Shown: positions 37,051 through 49,941 of the stretch, one piece after another
Layout of the letters: each line of letters starts with the position of its first letter
Position numbering within the stretch: position 1 is the first letter of the stretch
Assembly: GCA_021613375.1 (NCBI GenBank)
Contig: CM038711.1
Span: 14,098,576-14,162,575, forward strand
Direction of reading: 5' to 3'
DNA: 64,000 nt
DNA from: Megaleporinus macrocephalus
Taxonomy: Eukaryota > Chordata > Actinopteri > Characiformes > Anostomidae
The notes under the pieces: model-generated
The model's database searches: none
What the model was told of the DNA's origin: nothing
The model's input: the letters and a program-made list of their open reading frames with translations, nothing else
Position numbers and translations under genes: made by a program

Positions 37051-37986
37051 AAAAGCCAGATGCAGTTATCTTAGGGCCAGGGCTACACGTTCCTGCACAC
37101 TGAACAATCTGGATGGACGGCACGTTGCGTCAAAAAATGTTCCACTCAGCAGCTTACTGTTCTGTACTACTCTAGATTAAACCCTGATCCACAAATCCAT
37201 AGTAGGTGACACATTTCGGAATTCACTCCAAGAAAGGCAATCAATCTTAAGTCTTTAGGATACAGAACGAAATGCTAATCGTCTGTCACCTCAGTTCACG
37301 TCACTAGTCGCTTCATATTTCACTACGAGTTAGTAAGCTGATGCCAGACGTGATAAATTCAATACACAGGTTAAAAGTTATATTCTATTAAATCTATGTG
37401 ATTAAAGTTAAGCTTGTACTATCTGTTGTGCTGCTTGTGCGGTGTGCTGTAGCCTTCGGACCATAGAATCCAATGTGGAACTGTGGATTCCCTCAGGTTC
37501 CCCAGGGTACTCTATTCACAACTAATGTATAGGCACTGTCTGATCAAATGTAACATTAGCTAGCACTAAAATTAATTAAATTATTAATAACCTGGTAGAC
37601 ATACGAGCTAGAAACAGTCAAAGAGCAATACTGGAACCTAATCAGCATTAGTGAGTTTAGTGAGTTAGCTGATGCAAATCGTCGCTGTCCAAAGAAAAAC
37701 AAGTAAACTTTGCAGGAGAGGCCAAACACCTACTTTACTTTTCATGTAAGTCATTGGAATTAGATCTATTGGATCTATTCATCAGGGATATTCTTTGTAC
37801 AGGGATTAAATACATAGTGTACACTAGCCTCCCAGCATGTAACTAACACTATCCCAAAAATAAGCTGATAAAAAAGACCCTTATAAACAATCACAAAACA
37901 CAAAATAAAATATGAGTTTTTCTGAGTTATTGTCTTTGGAGTCTGAGAAAGGGTCAGAGAAAGAGAGGGTGGGAAAGCGTAATATA
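37051..37986. other. No recognised feature
   Basis: Unassigned intron sequence up to the Tc1-type MITE. Confidence 0.4.
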
Positions 37987-38489
37987 CACTACCGCTCAAA
38001 AGTTTGGGATTACAGTGAAATGTTCTTGTTTTCAATGGAGTATCTTCTTCCTTAACACAACAATGGACTGACAGGTTTCTAAAGTTAGTTGTTTCTTTCT
38101 GGTCATTTTGAGTCTGTCAGAAAGCCATCAACTGCTGATGCTTCAGATATTAAACTAACCTAGAATGTTGTGCTCCCTTTTATGCTCACTGAGCTGTGCA
38201 TCGCAATTGAGCAAGGGTGTCCTAACAACCAATTAGCCCAATAACATCCTTAACTTGGATTGGCAGCCGTACCAGGAGATTTAGACAGAGGACTGAGAAT
38301 TGCTGATAATAGAACTATATGCAAAATAAGCCTCTACACAAAAATAGACTTTAATACAAACATTTTTATTCTTTAAAAATCATCTGATACACTTAAATTA
38401 ATTGGGAAATGGACAATATTGTTTGTGAATTGCATGAAAATTGCATGAACTGAAATTCTAAAGTGATCCTAAACTTCTGAGCAGTAGTG
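37987..38489. mobile_element. Tc1-type MITE
   Basis: The left end cactaccgctcaaaagtttg and the right end, read in reverse, cactactgctcagaagttta form inverted repeats. TA lies on both sides (37985-37986 and 38490-38491). At 503 bp it is too short to encode a transposase. Confidence 0.9.
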
Positions 38490-39430
38490 TAGGTAATATA
38501 GAACATAGTTCTCTGTACCAGAAAGGCAACCCAGGAAGATTCCTCAGTTTCAGACCATTCATCATACAGTTCTTCTGCAGTCATGCCATGTTCCTATTTA
38601 GAATATCATCACTGTCCAAAGTAAAACATGCATCTCCACTGTTGCCATTTTCTCATAATGAGTAGTCCAATAGAAATGCCTAAAAAACATTACAAGTTAA
38701 GACAGCTTTTGTCCTCTCTTGTAAAAGCTGCCATCTTTGAAATACTTGTTTTTCTTTGAACAGAGATGATACAGTGAAGATAGCTGCTGTCTTTCAAAAG
38801 CAAAAGCAAACTGAGAGTGATGCGAAGGCCTAAGCTCTGCTTTCAGCCTTTAAAGGCATGCCAGAGGAGGCCTCAGAGTGATTTATCAGCCGTGTTGTCG
38901 CGCTCATAATAGAAAAGACCCTCTGACAGCAAGACAAAAGGAGTCTTCGCGGGCACTGTGACCTTACAGGAGCACTCAGAGCCAATGTCCCTATTTCTAA
39001 CCAAGGAACGGTGCTATGAATATTTTATGAAATAAGAGTGTAAGCGTTTTATTCTGGCCAAGACATTCCGCTTTTGGGCCGTGCGGTGACACTTTGCATC
39101 ACCCTAGTGAGTGGAGGCCAGGCAATTTATTAAGAATGAAAAAAAGCAATTTAGCAGAGTAAAAGAGTCTTGGCTACACTGGCTCCAAAAGTTTGAAGCC
39201 CTCCTTTTAATTATGACACTGGGACCTTGGGAAATAACTACCTGGACCAGCATCACAGAGAAGCATTATGGATATTTCTACGAGAGTTACAAATTCACAA
39301 ACGCAGCAGAATAAACTTTAGACATTATTTTGATATTTTAGCACAGGTGCACAGGGCCGCCTGAACAATCTCCTCTTCCGGAGTACAATAAAAACATTAA
39401 ATCAAATATTAAATCAAAAGTGTCTCGTTT
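38490..39430. other. No recognised feature
   Basis: Unique-looking intron sequence. Confidence 0.4.
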
Positions 39431-39480
39431 TAGAAGACAGGGGTTGTAACATCTGCCATAAAGCTATACAACATTCCATC

Positions 39481-40386
39481 TAGGGCTGGGCGATATGGGA
39501 AAAAATCGTATTTTTTTTTTTTTATATCAGTCAATATCAATATTTATCACGATATAAATCAAATCACTATTGCCTTTTTACTTTAAGTGAGAAGATTTTC
39601 ATCTATCAGAAGATGGAAAAATGTACATATATATATATAAACAAGCCCTGTCTTCTAAAAGGAGAAAACATTGATTCTGTTTTCAGTAGAAAATAAAGTT
39701 TTTCTTCTGGGGATTATAAATATATATATTTATCTTTATTGATTACGAAATTATGTCGATTAGCATAACTTGCGCCGAGGCATTGCAAAGATGGTCGCGC
39801 CCTCTGAAAGCATGGCTTTATCCGGAGCGCAAGCTGCAGTTACAAACAATCACTCATATGCATCTAAAGTTGTGGGAGTGTTTCACACAGAAACACAACA
39901 GTGTGGTGCTCTGTCAGCTCTGCACAGTGGAGATGATCACAACAGTACACCTGCTATACACGAGCACCTGAAGCACAAACATCCCGTAGCGCTTTATCAA
40001 CACATCAGCAGCACAGCACCTGTTTACCTGTTTTAGATTATTAACACGTGTAACATGTTTCTTTCAGTAGTAGTTAACGTTTTATGTCGTCATTTTCTCT
40101 TATTTTATTCTCTCTGCTCGACTGTGACGCCTGCAGTGACCAAATTACTAGCTCGTGGGTTAAGCTGCCACTACGCCTACACTCTGCGCTGTGCGTTTCA
40201 ACCACACATGAAATAGCTGGAACTCTAGTTCAGCCACCTGATTGGTTTGGGGCGGCGCTATTCTCATTATTATTGGCTATTCTTGTTGTCTCTCAAAACA
40301 TGGACAGAACTTAATTGTTATTGACTTTCTATCGACTACGTCTTATAGTTCTATAATTATCGTTATCATTTTATCGTCTAGCCCTA
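39481..40386 (+). mobile_element. hAT element, BED-finger family, longest copy
   Basis: A 906-bp element with ends tagggctgggcgatat (left) and gtctagccctа-like (right). The 8 bp before it (attccatc) and after it (agtccacc) match at 6 of 8 positions, a worn target duplication. Two other copies are at 13040-13452 and 20558-20998. The element lies inside the Tc1 relic: joining the flanks as ttccatc plus ataagaacatc restores normal Tc1 wording. Confidence 0.88.
39770..40036 (+). pseudogene. hAT transposase N-terminal (BED zinc finger) remnant
   Basis: One frame reads YASKVVGVFHTETQQCGALS and later PAIHEHLKHKHP. The overlapping frame supplies FTQKHNSVVLCQLCT, so a frameshift separates the Cys pair (CxxC) from the HxxxxH part of a BED finger. 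A BED finger of the order W/F-F...CxLC...H-x4-H at the N terminus is standard for hAT transposases. The catalytic RNase-H domain and the C-terminal hATC domain are absent. Confidence 0.68.
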
Positions 40387-40915
40387 AGTCCACCATAAGA
40401 ACATCATACCAACGGTCAATCATGATGGTAGTGTGTGGTAGTTTGATGGTCTGGGGCTGCTATGCATAGCTCTGCGACTGACTTGGACCTGGACAACTTA
40501 ACCAACTTAACCATAAATTCTGCCTGCTGGTTTGTGACAAAGGTCAAAAGCAGTAAAGCAAAATTAAGGTTCGGAGTGGCCAAGTCAAAGTACCACTGAG
40601 ATGCTGTGACCCGACCTAAAACAGGTTGGTTAATGCTCAAAGACCCTTCAATGTAGCCAAATTAAAACAATTCTGCAAAGAAAAATGGGCCAACTAAAAA
40701 GCGGCAAGTTATCGCAAATGTTTGATTGCTGTTAAGGGTCTTTAACAACTTGTTAATAGATTTAGGGGGCAATGACTTTTTTTAAAAAGCTGATGTAGGT
40801 TTTGAATAAATCAATAAATCTTCAATAAACTTAATGATTATTAAAAAAACCTTTCTGAAATGGACAATCTGAAATTTTGGTTAAGGAGCAAATACTTCTT
40901 CACAGCATTGTATTA

Positions 40916-43323
40916 TCAGGCACCAGAAGTTGCATTTAGACGTTTCCCCTATACATTTCTAATTTATGGCAATAAGAGAATAATACAGCAGCACTCCAAC
41001 AAAGCCTCCCACAGTGGTGCCACACCAGACTCTTGAGGAGTGGCCACCAGATCTAGCATAGTCTACCTTTCTTACACACCTGATCCAGCTAGCTCACTTC
41101 TTCAGAAGCCCTGGATGGTCATTAGCGCTTGGTAAGGAGGGGGTAGAATGTTAATTAGGCTCTGCAGAAAAGCAGAAGAAAACCAGGTTTAGGGTAGATG
41201 TGGAGAAACAGGGTAATACAGTGAGCTGTGGAAAAACAGAATCATTCAAATAGTACCTCAAATTATAGGTGCACATTGTTTATTTTACTGTGTATAGGCT
41301 ATAACCCCACAAAGTTGGACTCTTTGGTTGACAGACTCTTAAAAAGCACTTTTAGGAAAGACTAAGGCTAATACCATTGGACTAATGCAGAGCTACTACC
41401 ACTGTTTAGAGGTCGGCTGCTCAAATTTTCTAATATTGCATTAAATTGTGATTATTTTTGTATAAATTGAGGTTAAAGTCTGACTTGACCTCTGAACGTA
41501 GCATGCCAGACTTCCAGTTAAGTTTTGCTTGTTATGTCACACATAAAGGTTTGGTTGCTTCTGATTGATCGAACTCATAAAACTTAAGACCATGGTATTA
41601 ATAATGGTAGTCTCTCAACTTTTTTAACTTATACAATTCTTTAAGATTGGATTCCAAGTAGAGAGACCTAAGATTTGAAGACTCTTGATCTACAGTTCTG
41701 TTCACGTACAACTTCAAGTCTTTACAGTGTCCTACATTCGGCTCCTGTGAAGCTGCAGAGCACTACCATTATATTCAGAGATGAAAACTCCTGAGCAGTG
41801 AAAAAGGTAAAAGGTTCAGACGCTAAAACCCCAGTAATGGGGTCCAGTAGCATCACTCCTAGGAGAAGAACATGAACATTAAATTCTGTTACACTTGCAC
41901 TTAAATATTTGTAAGTACACATACAAATATTTACCGCTTGTCTAGACTTTTTGACTTTTTCAGTGTGTATGACATTTAATAAAAATATATTCTAAAAATG
42001 TAGCCCATTGTTTGTTCTGCTGGCTCCAATGATGCTTGGACCCCAAAGTAATCTGTAGACGACAACCTGGCTCTCAGAGTGGTTATAAAAGTCCACAGAA
42101 ACCAACATGCTCTATATATCTATTTTAGACAAGAACTAAACCAAAGGCACCAGTATGTACATCCTACATCATTTAAGGTGGAACATAAAAAGTCTTGGTT
42201 GCTAACAACAATAATTTAATAATAATAACAACTGTTAATCAACCATCCATATATATTGTCAGTAGGCCACACCCCTCCCAAATTAAAAAACTCAAGTACA
42301 CACTATTTACGTGAAGGCCATATTCAGGAGTCAACGAGTTTGCATTTCGGTGTATTACAGTCCATTTATACCTGGATCAGCTGCAAACTTTACAAATTAC
42401 ATTGTACAAAATGGTGATTACAAACTTTTGAACAGTGATGCAGAACCTCTGGTAGCGTGTGGACCTCCTATCTACAGTTCATTTACTTTACCTCCACACG
42501 GCTAATCCATCAAAAGCAGACAGGAGGAGAAAAATCATTCCTATGCATAAACGTCCATATCAAAAAGCAAATCCTGATCGATATCCACCGTTCCTCTCAT
42601 GAAACTTGGTCTGAGCTCTATGGGCTACTGGTCAATAATCTACTTGGGCTGTTGGTTTGCTCAGTCAAGGTGAGTATGAAGGCTCCATCAATAATGCATC
42701 ACACTTCACAGCAGCTATAGAGAGAACGTGGTCAGAGAGCGCTTATCCTGGACTACTTTCAACTTCCCCAAGACCTTCTGTGAGCACATTAGCAGCTGTT
42801 AAATGTAGCTGACCCATGATCAGGAGGTTCAGCAGACAAGCATGCTTGAAGTGATATTTTGGCAAAAAATCAAACGTGCACAGTTTATTTCCTACGTGTC
42901 AGCTTGATGAGCTTAAAATATTTTTTCTGCACCAGATGGCATCCAATTGCTCACATTGGGCTAAGATATGACGGCCAAATACAATCTTTAAAAAAATAAA
43001 TAACTAAAAATAAAAAAAAGACAAGAAAAAAAAGAAAAAAGGCTGCCACTAAGGTTTGTTTGAGCTACACCATAGCTCCTAGGCCATTCTGGGATCTCTA
43101 AAAGATACTTATAACAGTGAATAACCTTTAAAGGGCTTGAATCTTCACAAAATAGAAATAGTTTTATAGCAAATTTAAGGCTTCTTATTAGAAACTTTAC
43201 ACAACGTGGAGGGTCTTTAAACTATACAAAGGTTCTTCACAGATTTCACTTACAAAAAATGCTTCTCTCAAAAAACTATTCACTTAAAAGTTTTTTGTAG
43301 GTAAGCAAAAGTTTATAGTATAT
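40916..43323. other. Long stretch without a recognised feature
   Basis: No terminus, array or exon supported; an A-rich run lies near 42985-43040. Confidence 0.35.
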
Positions 43324-44395
43324 GGGCTTTGCAGCGCAGTACACTCACAGACCAATCGCTTGCGTTCTAAGAGCACCAAAAGTGCTCATCAGCCAATCAG
43401 ACCTGTGCAGATTCGGGAGTGCGGCGCACACACAGACGAAGTACAAAGTGTCGGAAAATAAAGCGAATCGGAGAATAAAGTGAGTCTGAGATGTAAATGA
43501 GTCAGTGAATAAAGCGAGTCGAAGAATAAAGTGAGTCAGAGAATAAAGGGAATAAAGTGAGTCAGAGAATAAAGTGAATCAGATAATAAAGTGAGTCAGA
43601 GAATCAAGTGAGTCAGAGAAATAAGTGAGTCAGAGAAATAAGCGAGTCGGAGAAGTAAGCGAGTCATAAAATAAAACAAGTCATAGAATAAAGCAAGTCA
43701 GAGAATAAAGCAAGTCGCAGAATAAAGTGAGTCTGAGAAGTAAATGAGTCAGTGAATAAAGCGAGTCGGAAAATAAAGTGAATCAGAGAATAAAGCAAAA
43801 AAGGGAATAAAGTGAGTCAGAGAATAAAGGGAATAAAGTGAGTCAGAGAATAAAGGGAATAAAGTGAGTCAGAGAATAAAGTTAATCATATAATAAAGTG
43901 AATCAGATAATAAAGTGAGTCAGAGAATAAAGTGAGTCAGAGAAATAAGCGTGTCTGAGAATAAAACGAATCAGATAATAAAGTAAGTTAGAGAATAAAA
44001 TGAGTCAGAGAATAAAGCGAATCGGGGAACAAAGTGATCAGAGAAAGAATAATGTGCTCTAAAAAAAGAAATGTCGATGGTGAAAACCGAATGTTTTAAT
44101 CAGGAATGGACAGATATATCTGTTTATTCTTCTTACAGGCAGCTCCTAACCAACAGGTCAAGACGTGAAACTGAGTTAACAAGAAGACGCACACTTTATT
44201 TACTTTCTCTGTAAATAAACAGATGCACGTTTTTTTACTTGAAGTGAGGAAAAACATGTATTTAAAGTTTTATAAATAATTAATTCAGTTCAGCATTTAA
44301 ACTGTAAATATACTGAAATACACTGAACGGTATGTGTGATGTGTTGATGTTTCAGTTGCTGATGGTATAAAATGCTGATACTAGGCTACTTCAAT
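43324..44395 (-). mobile_element. hAT-derived copy (family of 59726) carrying an expanded minisatellite
   Basis: Read in reverse, the element at 59726-60499 aligns with this region on both sides of the array. To the left are gaccaatcgcttgcg and cagccaatcagacctgtgca; to the right are gagttaacaagaagacgcac, tttacttgaagtgagg, cataaataattaatt-type wording and tttcagttgctgatgg. Both termini are worn or lost. Confidence 0.8.
43450..44045. repeat. 17-bp minisatellite, about 35 units
   Basis: The consensus unit is close to gagtcagagaataaagt, with variants (gcgagtcgg, aaataagcg, gggaataaag). I count 13 exact TGAGTCA strings. The orthologous place in the 59726 copy (about 60192-60225) has only one and a half units, with CGAGTCA in place of TGAGTCA. 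Confidence 0.93.
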
Positions 44396-44940
44396 AAACA
44401 AGATAACTAATTATATACACCCGTTCTATAGCATTGCACAAAGAACTCTTTCTAGAATGACCGGCTCAGGTTGGGTTAGGGGCTCATGTTCTCAGAGCCC
44501 ACATCACATTTTTTACAAATGTTAAAAAATGTACTATGTACATAACCTTATACAGAGATGACACGTCTTGTAAGTTTTTTATATGCAGTGTTGATTAAAA
44601 GTTGACTAAAAAAGTTCACTGGGAACTATGTTGCCTAATAGCACCCTGCATGTACCCCTCCGCCAGGAATGTATTAAATTAATAAAAATCTGACTTGAAG
44701 ATATTTATGAAACATCATCTCAGGCAGCCTCAGCAGCAAACTCAAAACCATTTTATATAGTAGGTATAGTTGGCGCTTGACTGAAACCAACAGCATGTTC
44801 GTGACCAGCAAAGACTTTAATGTCAATTTTAATTAAGCACTTAAAGCGAAACCACGTCAAAAAACAAAGTGACTTCATCCAAGCAAGCACAAAGAAGCAA
44901 GCTAGCACAAAATATAACATATAAAAAGTGTAACACAATA
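44396..44940. other. No recognised feature
   Basis: AT-rich intron sequence. Confidence 0.35.
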
Positions 44941-45062
44941 AATATCAGAATTTATAGCCATATATCGAGCATTTAAGTCAGCGTTGGTATCGGTACTCGG
45001 TATCGGCAGATACCTGAAAAGCTGGTATCGGTAAGGAAAAAGTGGTATCGGTGCATCCCTAA
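44941..45062. mobile_element. hAT right-end fragment
   Basis: Repeated ggtatcgg words lead to ggtatcggtgcatccctaa at the right boundary, the reverse of a common fish hAT terminus (gggatgcaccgatacc). No left end was found. Confidence 0.6.
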
Positions 45063-46742
45063 TGAGAACGGCACATTAAATCCATTAAAGCAGACTTCTT
45101 AATTGTGGACATATTAACCACTGTCACTACCTGATGTAATCATTCGAAATATCAGCCTTTTTCTCCACCACGTTAGATGATTTTTCGTGTCTGAAACTTG
45201 CTTCTTTGGTTCCGCAAAGGAGTTGTGAAGCTAAGAAGCAATGAAAACATAAACATGGGGTGTGCAAACTGTATGCCTAAAATCGTCAATGCCTCAAGCG
45301 TGAGCAAACCTCAGGCCTCAGCATGTTTTGTGCTGCTATTTTTAGCAGTACAATATCAATTTTATCCAGAACCATCCATGAGTTCTAGTCCCTGAAACAA
45401 CATAAGCAAGTTTATTAGCTACTTTGCTTTTTACTCCACGCAGTTCAAAGTGCTCCTACTGATTTGGATTTAGGCATGTGGTCCTTACTTGTTAGTCAAT
45501 AACCTTATGGGTCCAGTGCCAAACGGAAGAAAATCATGGCTTGGACGAGCGACTACATTTGATGTGAAAATAGTGTAAAATGGATTTTTTTCACTCAACC
45601 ATCGCTTCAAACAAGAGAATGAAATGTGCAGCACAGATTCATCTGTGGTTAGTTGTAGTGCAGCTGCTGAGAGGCCCTTCCACCTCTTCAGCACAGTTGT
45701 TCATCCTCTACCCATCAGACTCGGAGAGGCAGAGAGGCTTTCACGGAATTCACACCACACACGACACATGAGCGTAGCGACCGCAACTCCAATTCACACT
45801 ACATCCCACTCAACTCTCTACCCATAAATACTTCAGCTCCTACTTCTCCAGTTCTTTTCTAATTGATCACAAGTTTAAAACTTCAAAAGTACAGACAGCA
45901 GAGAGATTTCGAAATCGCAAATAAGTTTTTATTGGTTATGTCATAAATAAAATAAAAGTATCTTCATAACAATACACTGTTACTGTGCAGACACACCGGC
46001 AGCAACGAAAATCAACAGGCGGCTGCAAATTATTTATTTATTACACTCGTGTAGAAGCACGACACCGCGGGCACTGTGAGGCAAGCGTTCTGGGGGACGG
46101 AACAGCAAAAACCAATTAGAAAAAACGTTCTCAGGTTTTGTGGAAACTGCAGCAGAAGATTTGTGCAAATGTAAAAAAGCTAATTACTGCAACCGGTGCT
46201 GCATGAAACCTCTATATACCGAGATCGCAATAAAAACCGAGCTGTGGTAGACGCAAAAGTAAGTTTTGGGAGAAGGACCAAGCCCAAACTCCTCCTCTAC
46301 ATCATTGCACGCTCTATATTAACCACTCCTCTGCCTCTCCTCACCTCCTCGTGATGAAATCCACACCCCACCACCTCCCCAGCTCCTCCATCTCTACCAA
46401 AATCGTACTCACTCATTGCTTGGCAAGGGGGCGTCTGCCTTCAAATCCCAGCAGTAGAAGCCACCCAGAACTTCAGCCCCAAGTTTCTCAGAGTTCCCCT
46501 TCCTTGCCCTGCCTTAGTGGTCCACACTTCACAAAGAGGCTTCTGATTTTCGGATGATGTCCAAAACAAAGAAACTTTGTGAACTGATAGCCTCACTGTG
46601 AACTGTTTACATTACAGGCCAAAGGAGTAGCTATGCATATGAACAGTAGGGGTATGTGCCTTCCAATATTTTGGGAAGACAGAATTGCCCCTACCAATAT
46701 TTAAACAAACTTGTTCACGTTACCTTTGTCTTTCAGAGGTTA
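45063..46742. other. No recognised feature
   Basis: Unassigned sequence; the open frames here overlap on both strands and carry no motif. Confidence 0.35.
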
Positions 46743-46869
46743 CGGGTGCGTCTGAAATCACCCACTAAGTCAGTAGGTACTAGATTGGAGCCAGTACGTA
46801 GTGCTTGAGCGGTAAAGCGGTAAAGCAGTAAAGCAGTCGCTTTAAATAGATTATTAGATTAATCTTCTT

Positions 46870-46967
46870 TGATAACCTGCCTATGGAAACGTTTCTACAT
46901 ATGTACTCCTGTATATCTTATGTATATATCTTGTGTATGTTTTGTATATTCCCTTATATATTTCAGT

Positions 46968-47034
<67 letters not shown>

Positions 47035-47181
47035 CTATTTATTGTTATTATAATTGTTTTTACTACTATACTATATATATGCTGCCCTGCTGTAGAGTTA
47101 TTATCTGAGCCTCACCCCAAGCATTTCAATGCATGTTCTGACATGATGTGCAAATGACAAATAAACTTGAAACTTGAAACA
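46870..47181 (+). mobile_element. Nested non-LTR tail with (TA)n and TTGAAAC repeats
   Basis: Contains a (TA)n run at 46971-47031 and ends in gacaaataaacttgaaac followed by a second ttgaaac. A short terminal repeat of this kind is usual at the 3' end of fish LINE or SINE copies. The left boundary is approximate. Confidence 0.5.
46971..47031. repeat. (TA)n microsatellite
   Basis: Uninterrupted TA run of about 61 bp. Confidence 0.97.
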
Positions 47182-47839
47182 GTAAGCAGCCTCAGTACGC
47201 GAGTTTTGAGCATCCACAAGATCTCAGACATATTACGTCCGTTATCGTACCAATGTCCTGTGGCCCAAGTCATCAGAATGCTATTTATTGAAAAGCCCCA
47301 TTTACTGTTTATCATTTTAGATACTTTTTATGACTCTGATCTGCGTTTTGTCCTAATCTGTACTCGGGCAGTGTCGAGCTGTACAACATGTACCTGCTGT
47401 TTTTTTCCTCCGCTTTGAATTCACCGGCAGGTCCTGCTGAATTATGGGATAGCACAGTGTGCTGCGGCCGCCTACTTAAATATGTCTCCTGGTTCAGTAG
47501 GTCACCCGGGTACCGTTCGCGTACTGCTAGATGAATACTGAGTACTCACTCAGACAAACTAGCCGTGCTCACCTGCTGATTTCGCCTAATGAGTAGGGGG
47601 GACGTAGGCCATTTTGGAAGCTCCCTCTGTGTCCAATGTGACCAAATTAAGGCTGCTCACATTTGATTGGCTGAAAAAAAGATGGCTATATCTAAAGTTA
47701 TGACACGCAAATATCATTCTTACTGACAGACATGGAGGAGGCGAGAGTTAATCAGTGTGTTAATGGTAAGTTAACACAAGCAGGAGTTACCTGGCAAATA
47801 CTATGGCAAGAAGATATGAGGTTGGGAGGTGGGGGTAGA

Positions 47840-48055
47840 TCTCAGTCCCTTCACTCTTTCCTTGCTTTTCCTTCCTCATCATGTCCTAAATCCATCCACA
47901 CCTTTATTTCTCTTCTTTTTTTCTCTTGACCATAATCATCAAACTCATCTCTCACCCCCTCCCCGCCAAACCTCTCTATCCACTTCCTTCTCCACCTCTA
48001 CCTTTCATGTCTCCCTTGCTTCTGTCACCTCAATCTATCTTCCCTTCATGAGCCT
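47840..48055. repeat. Pyrimidine-rich repeat block 1
   Basis: CT-rich plus strand with the junction wording ttctcttgaccataatcatc and a following caaactcatctc, similar to the 51700 block. Confidence 0.6.
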
Positions 48056-48429
48056 GGAAGTGTTGCAGGATCGGGCGTGAACTCGTAACAGTAACGCACG
48101 TCTGGGGACAACTTGGCGAACTTTTGCTCCTGGGCTGCTGTGAAACCCACCCCTCTAAAATCCACCCCCCAGATTCCTGTACTGATGAAGACATAATGAA
48201 AACAGTAGATCATTCACTCACCATCTCTAAAGACAGGTTACTTAACAAAGTTCTGACAGAGCTCACTCTCAATGCATTCACTGTAAAAACTCTTTCGCTA
48301 TGCTAGCAATCATCAGATTCATCCACTCGTGTGTACAAAACACAACCGATGTTGCACAGTGTGAGTCTACATGTTGCCATGGTCGCAAGATGGTACCTCG
48401 CTGTGTCTGGCACTTAAATTAACCTAACC

Positions 48430-48545
48430 CCCCAGCTACTCTCCGGGCTCTGTGGATAGGGCTGCCCACCACTCAGCCCAGTGTGCTCACTGCCCCCTAG
48501 TGAGTGTGTGTGTGAGGGGGTGTTTTACTGTATGGATAGATTCAT
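48430..48545. repeat. Possible SINE/LINE 3' fragment
   Basis: The wording gcccagtgtgctcactgccc followed by ctagtgagtgtgtgtg resembles a common fish retroposon tail. No ends or second copy are visible here. Confidence 0.35.
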
Positions 48546-48739
48546 CTGTGTGTAAACACAAATAGTTTTAAACTGTATCTCTGGACAGACAAACTGTTAA
48601 GTCTCATGCTAAAATGGTTCACCTGCACAATCATAACTGATATATTACTACCATCTGGTCTCTACAGAACAGGTAACGCAGATCACTCTCCTCCACTGGC
48701 CATGTTTAGCTGTTGTGGCTGTTGGAATAACAGTAGATC

Positions 48740-49030
48740 CTGTCCTCCCTTGCACCCATTACTTTCCACTCTATCCTTGTAGCACTCATCTTCCATCTTT
48801 AGCTTCCTCTTTCTTTCCTTGCCTTAATAAGTCAACAAGCTGATAACTTTCTCCCTTTCTCACCTCCACGTCTATCTCTCCCCTTGCCAAGTCAAGTTTT
48901 TTCCCTCTCCCTCTCTGTGCATCTTCCCATCTTTCTCTTTTCCTTTACCCTTTCTTCCTATTAGCTTCACCAAATCGCCTTTTTCTTCTTCTTTCCTTCC
49001 TTTAATGAAGACAACTCATGCTTATCTTTC
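48740..49030. repeat. Pyrimidine-rich repeat block 2
   Basis: Closely parallels 51650-51850: both contain cttccatctttagcttcctc, then aagtcaacaa, then tttctcacctccac, then aagtcaagttttt and ctccctctctg in the same order. The word gttggaataaca followed by tagatcc occurs at 48721 and again at 49038. Confidence 0.78.
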
Positions 49031-49494
49031 TGCTTAATGTTGGAATAACATTAGATCCAGCAATTATTTGTCCTGTCTTGTATCCTAAAGTACTGAGTGT
49101 TTTAGCCACCACAGTAGCTTAAGCACACACAGAGAGTTCGTACAGAAGGGCTGCGAGTTTGCAGTATATCGGCTGGACATTTGCATTTCTGTCCTTGCGT
49201 GAAGTATGTTACTGGCCTTAATGTCTCTATCGCACGAGTGAGTGAGCAAGCAAGACAGAGACTTCTAGACAGTGGCTATGTTTACATGCAGAGATTTGCT
49301 CCAATCCAATCGGATTCATTCCGATTATTGATTAAGACTGAGGTGTTTATATGCTCACCCTACGCAACACTGATGAAAATCTCAGTTTACATGCACGCTA
49401 CAAGTAATCAGATACAAAATTACACGCATGCGTAGAGTACGTCTTGGTGTTTTTTTTAATCAAATTATTTTTTTAAAAAAATAATTAAATTACT

Positions 49495-49941
49495 TTTAAT
49501 CAAAATATGCAAACGGTGATTGGCCAATATTTCTCCAATTTAGAGCCGATCCCTAGAGCCGATCGATGGCGTTAAACAAATGAGCCTAATTTCTGTATTT
49601 CCAGCTAGCGTTTCATCTAGAAAGAGGAGAACCCCCTCCCTGCAATTCCTCTTTGAACCACTAGGTGGAAAAACACACACTTTCATTTTCGACAGACTAA
49701 AGCAGGCGCTGAAAGTAAGCATGTATGTCTGGCAGCTGTTTACCGTACGTGACACAAACTCATCCAGGACGTTTTTAAATTAGAAAAATTAGCATGTCTC
49801 ATTGAGGAACCAAGACAAAGACATTTAACACTACTAATCTGATACGGCAGCTGAATACAGTGAGTATCAGCAAATAGCAGAGCTAGCACGCGCAGCTAGG
49901 CCGCACGCGTCGCCTCAAAAACGCTGATCAGCCCATCTCTA
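49495..49941. mobile_element. hAT fragment (family of 62838), nested
   Basis: From gattggccaatatttctcc to the right end cagcccatctcta this follows 62905-63842 with an internal deletion. The left terminus is missing. It lies wholly inside the 49273-50680 element and is therefore probably younger than it. Confidence 0.82.

Larger units (their letters stand above)
39431..40915 (+). pseudogene. Tc1-like transposase relic interrupted by a hAT element
   Basis: Right of the hAT insertion, 40387-40790 still reads as the C-terminal half of a Tc1 transposase in broken frames: a catacc.acggt block (IPTV), ggtctggggctgc (VWGC), atggaccatgaattctgc-like wording, gagtggccaagtcaaagt (EWPSQS) and gcaagttatcgcaaa (ASYRK). 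The 3' terminal part runs to about 40915 (caaatacttcttcacagca). Left of the insertion only about 50 bp (from near 39431) can be guessed as part of it. It differs in sequence from the elements at 2241 and 6560. Confidence 0.75.
46743..47620. mobile_element. Probable MITE with a nested retroposon
   Basis: The left end starts cgggtgcgtctgaaatcacc. Sequence that looks like the same element resumes after 47181 and runs through gaattatgggatagcac and gtactgctagatgaatactg. The right terminus is too degraded to place precisely. Confidence 0.45.

Noticed and set aside
43450..44045. CRISPR-like array
   Set aside because: Units are contiguous with no unique spacers, and the setting is a vertebrate intron.
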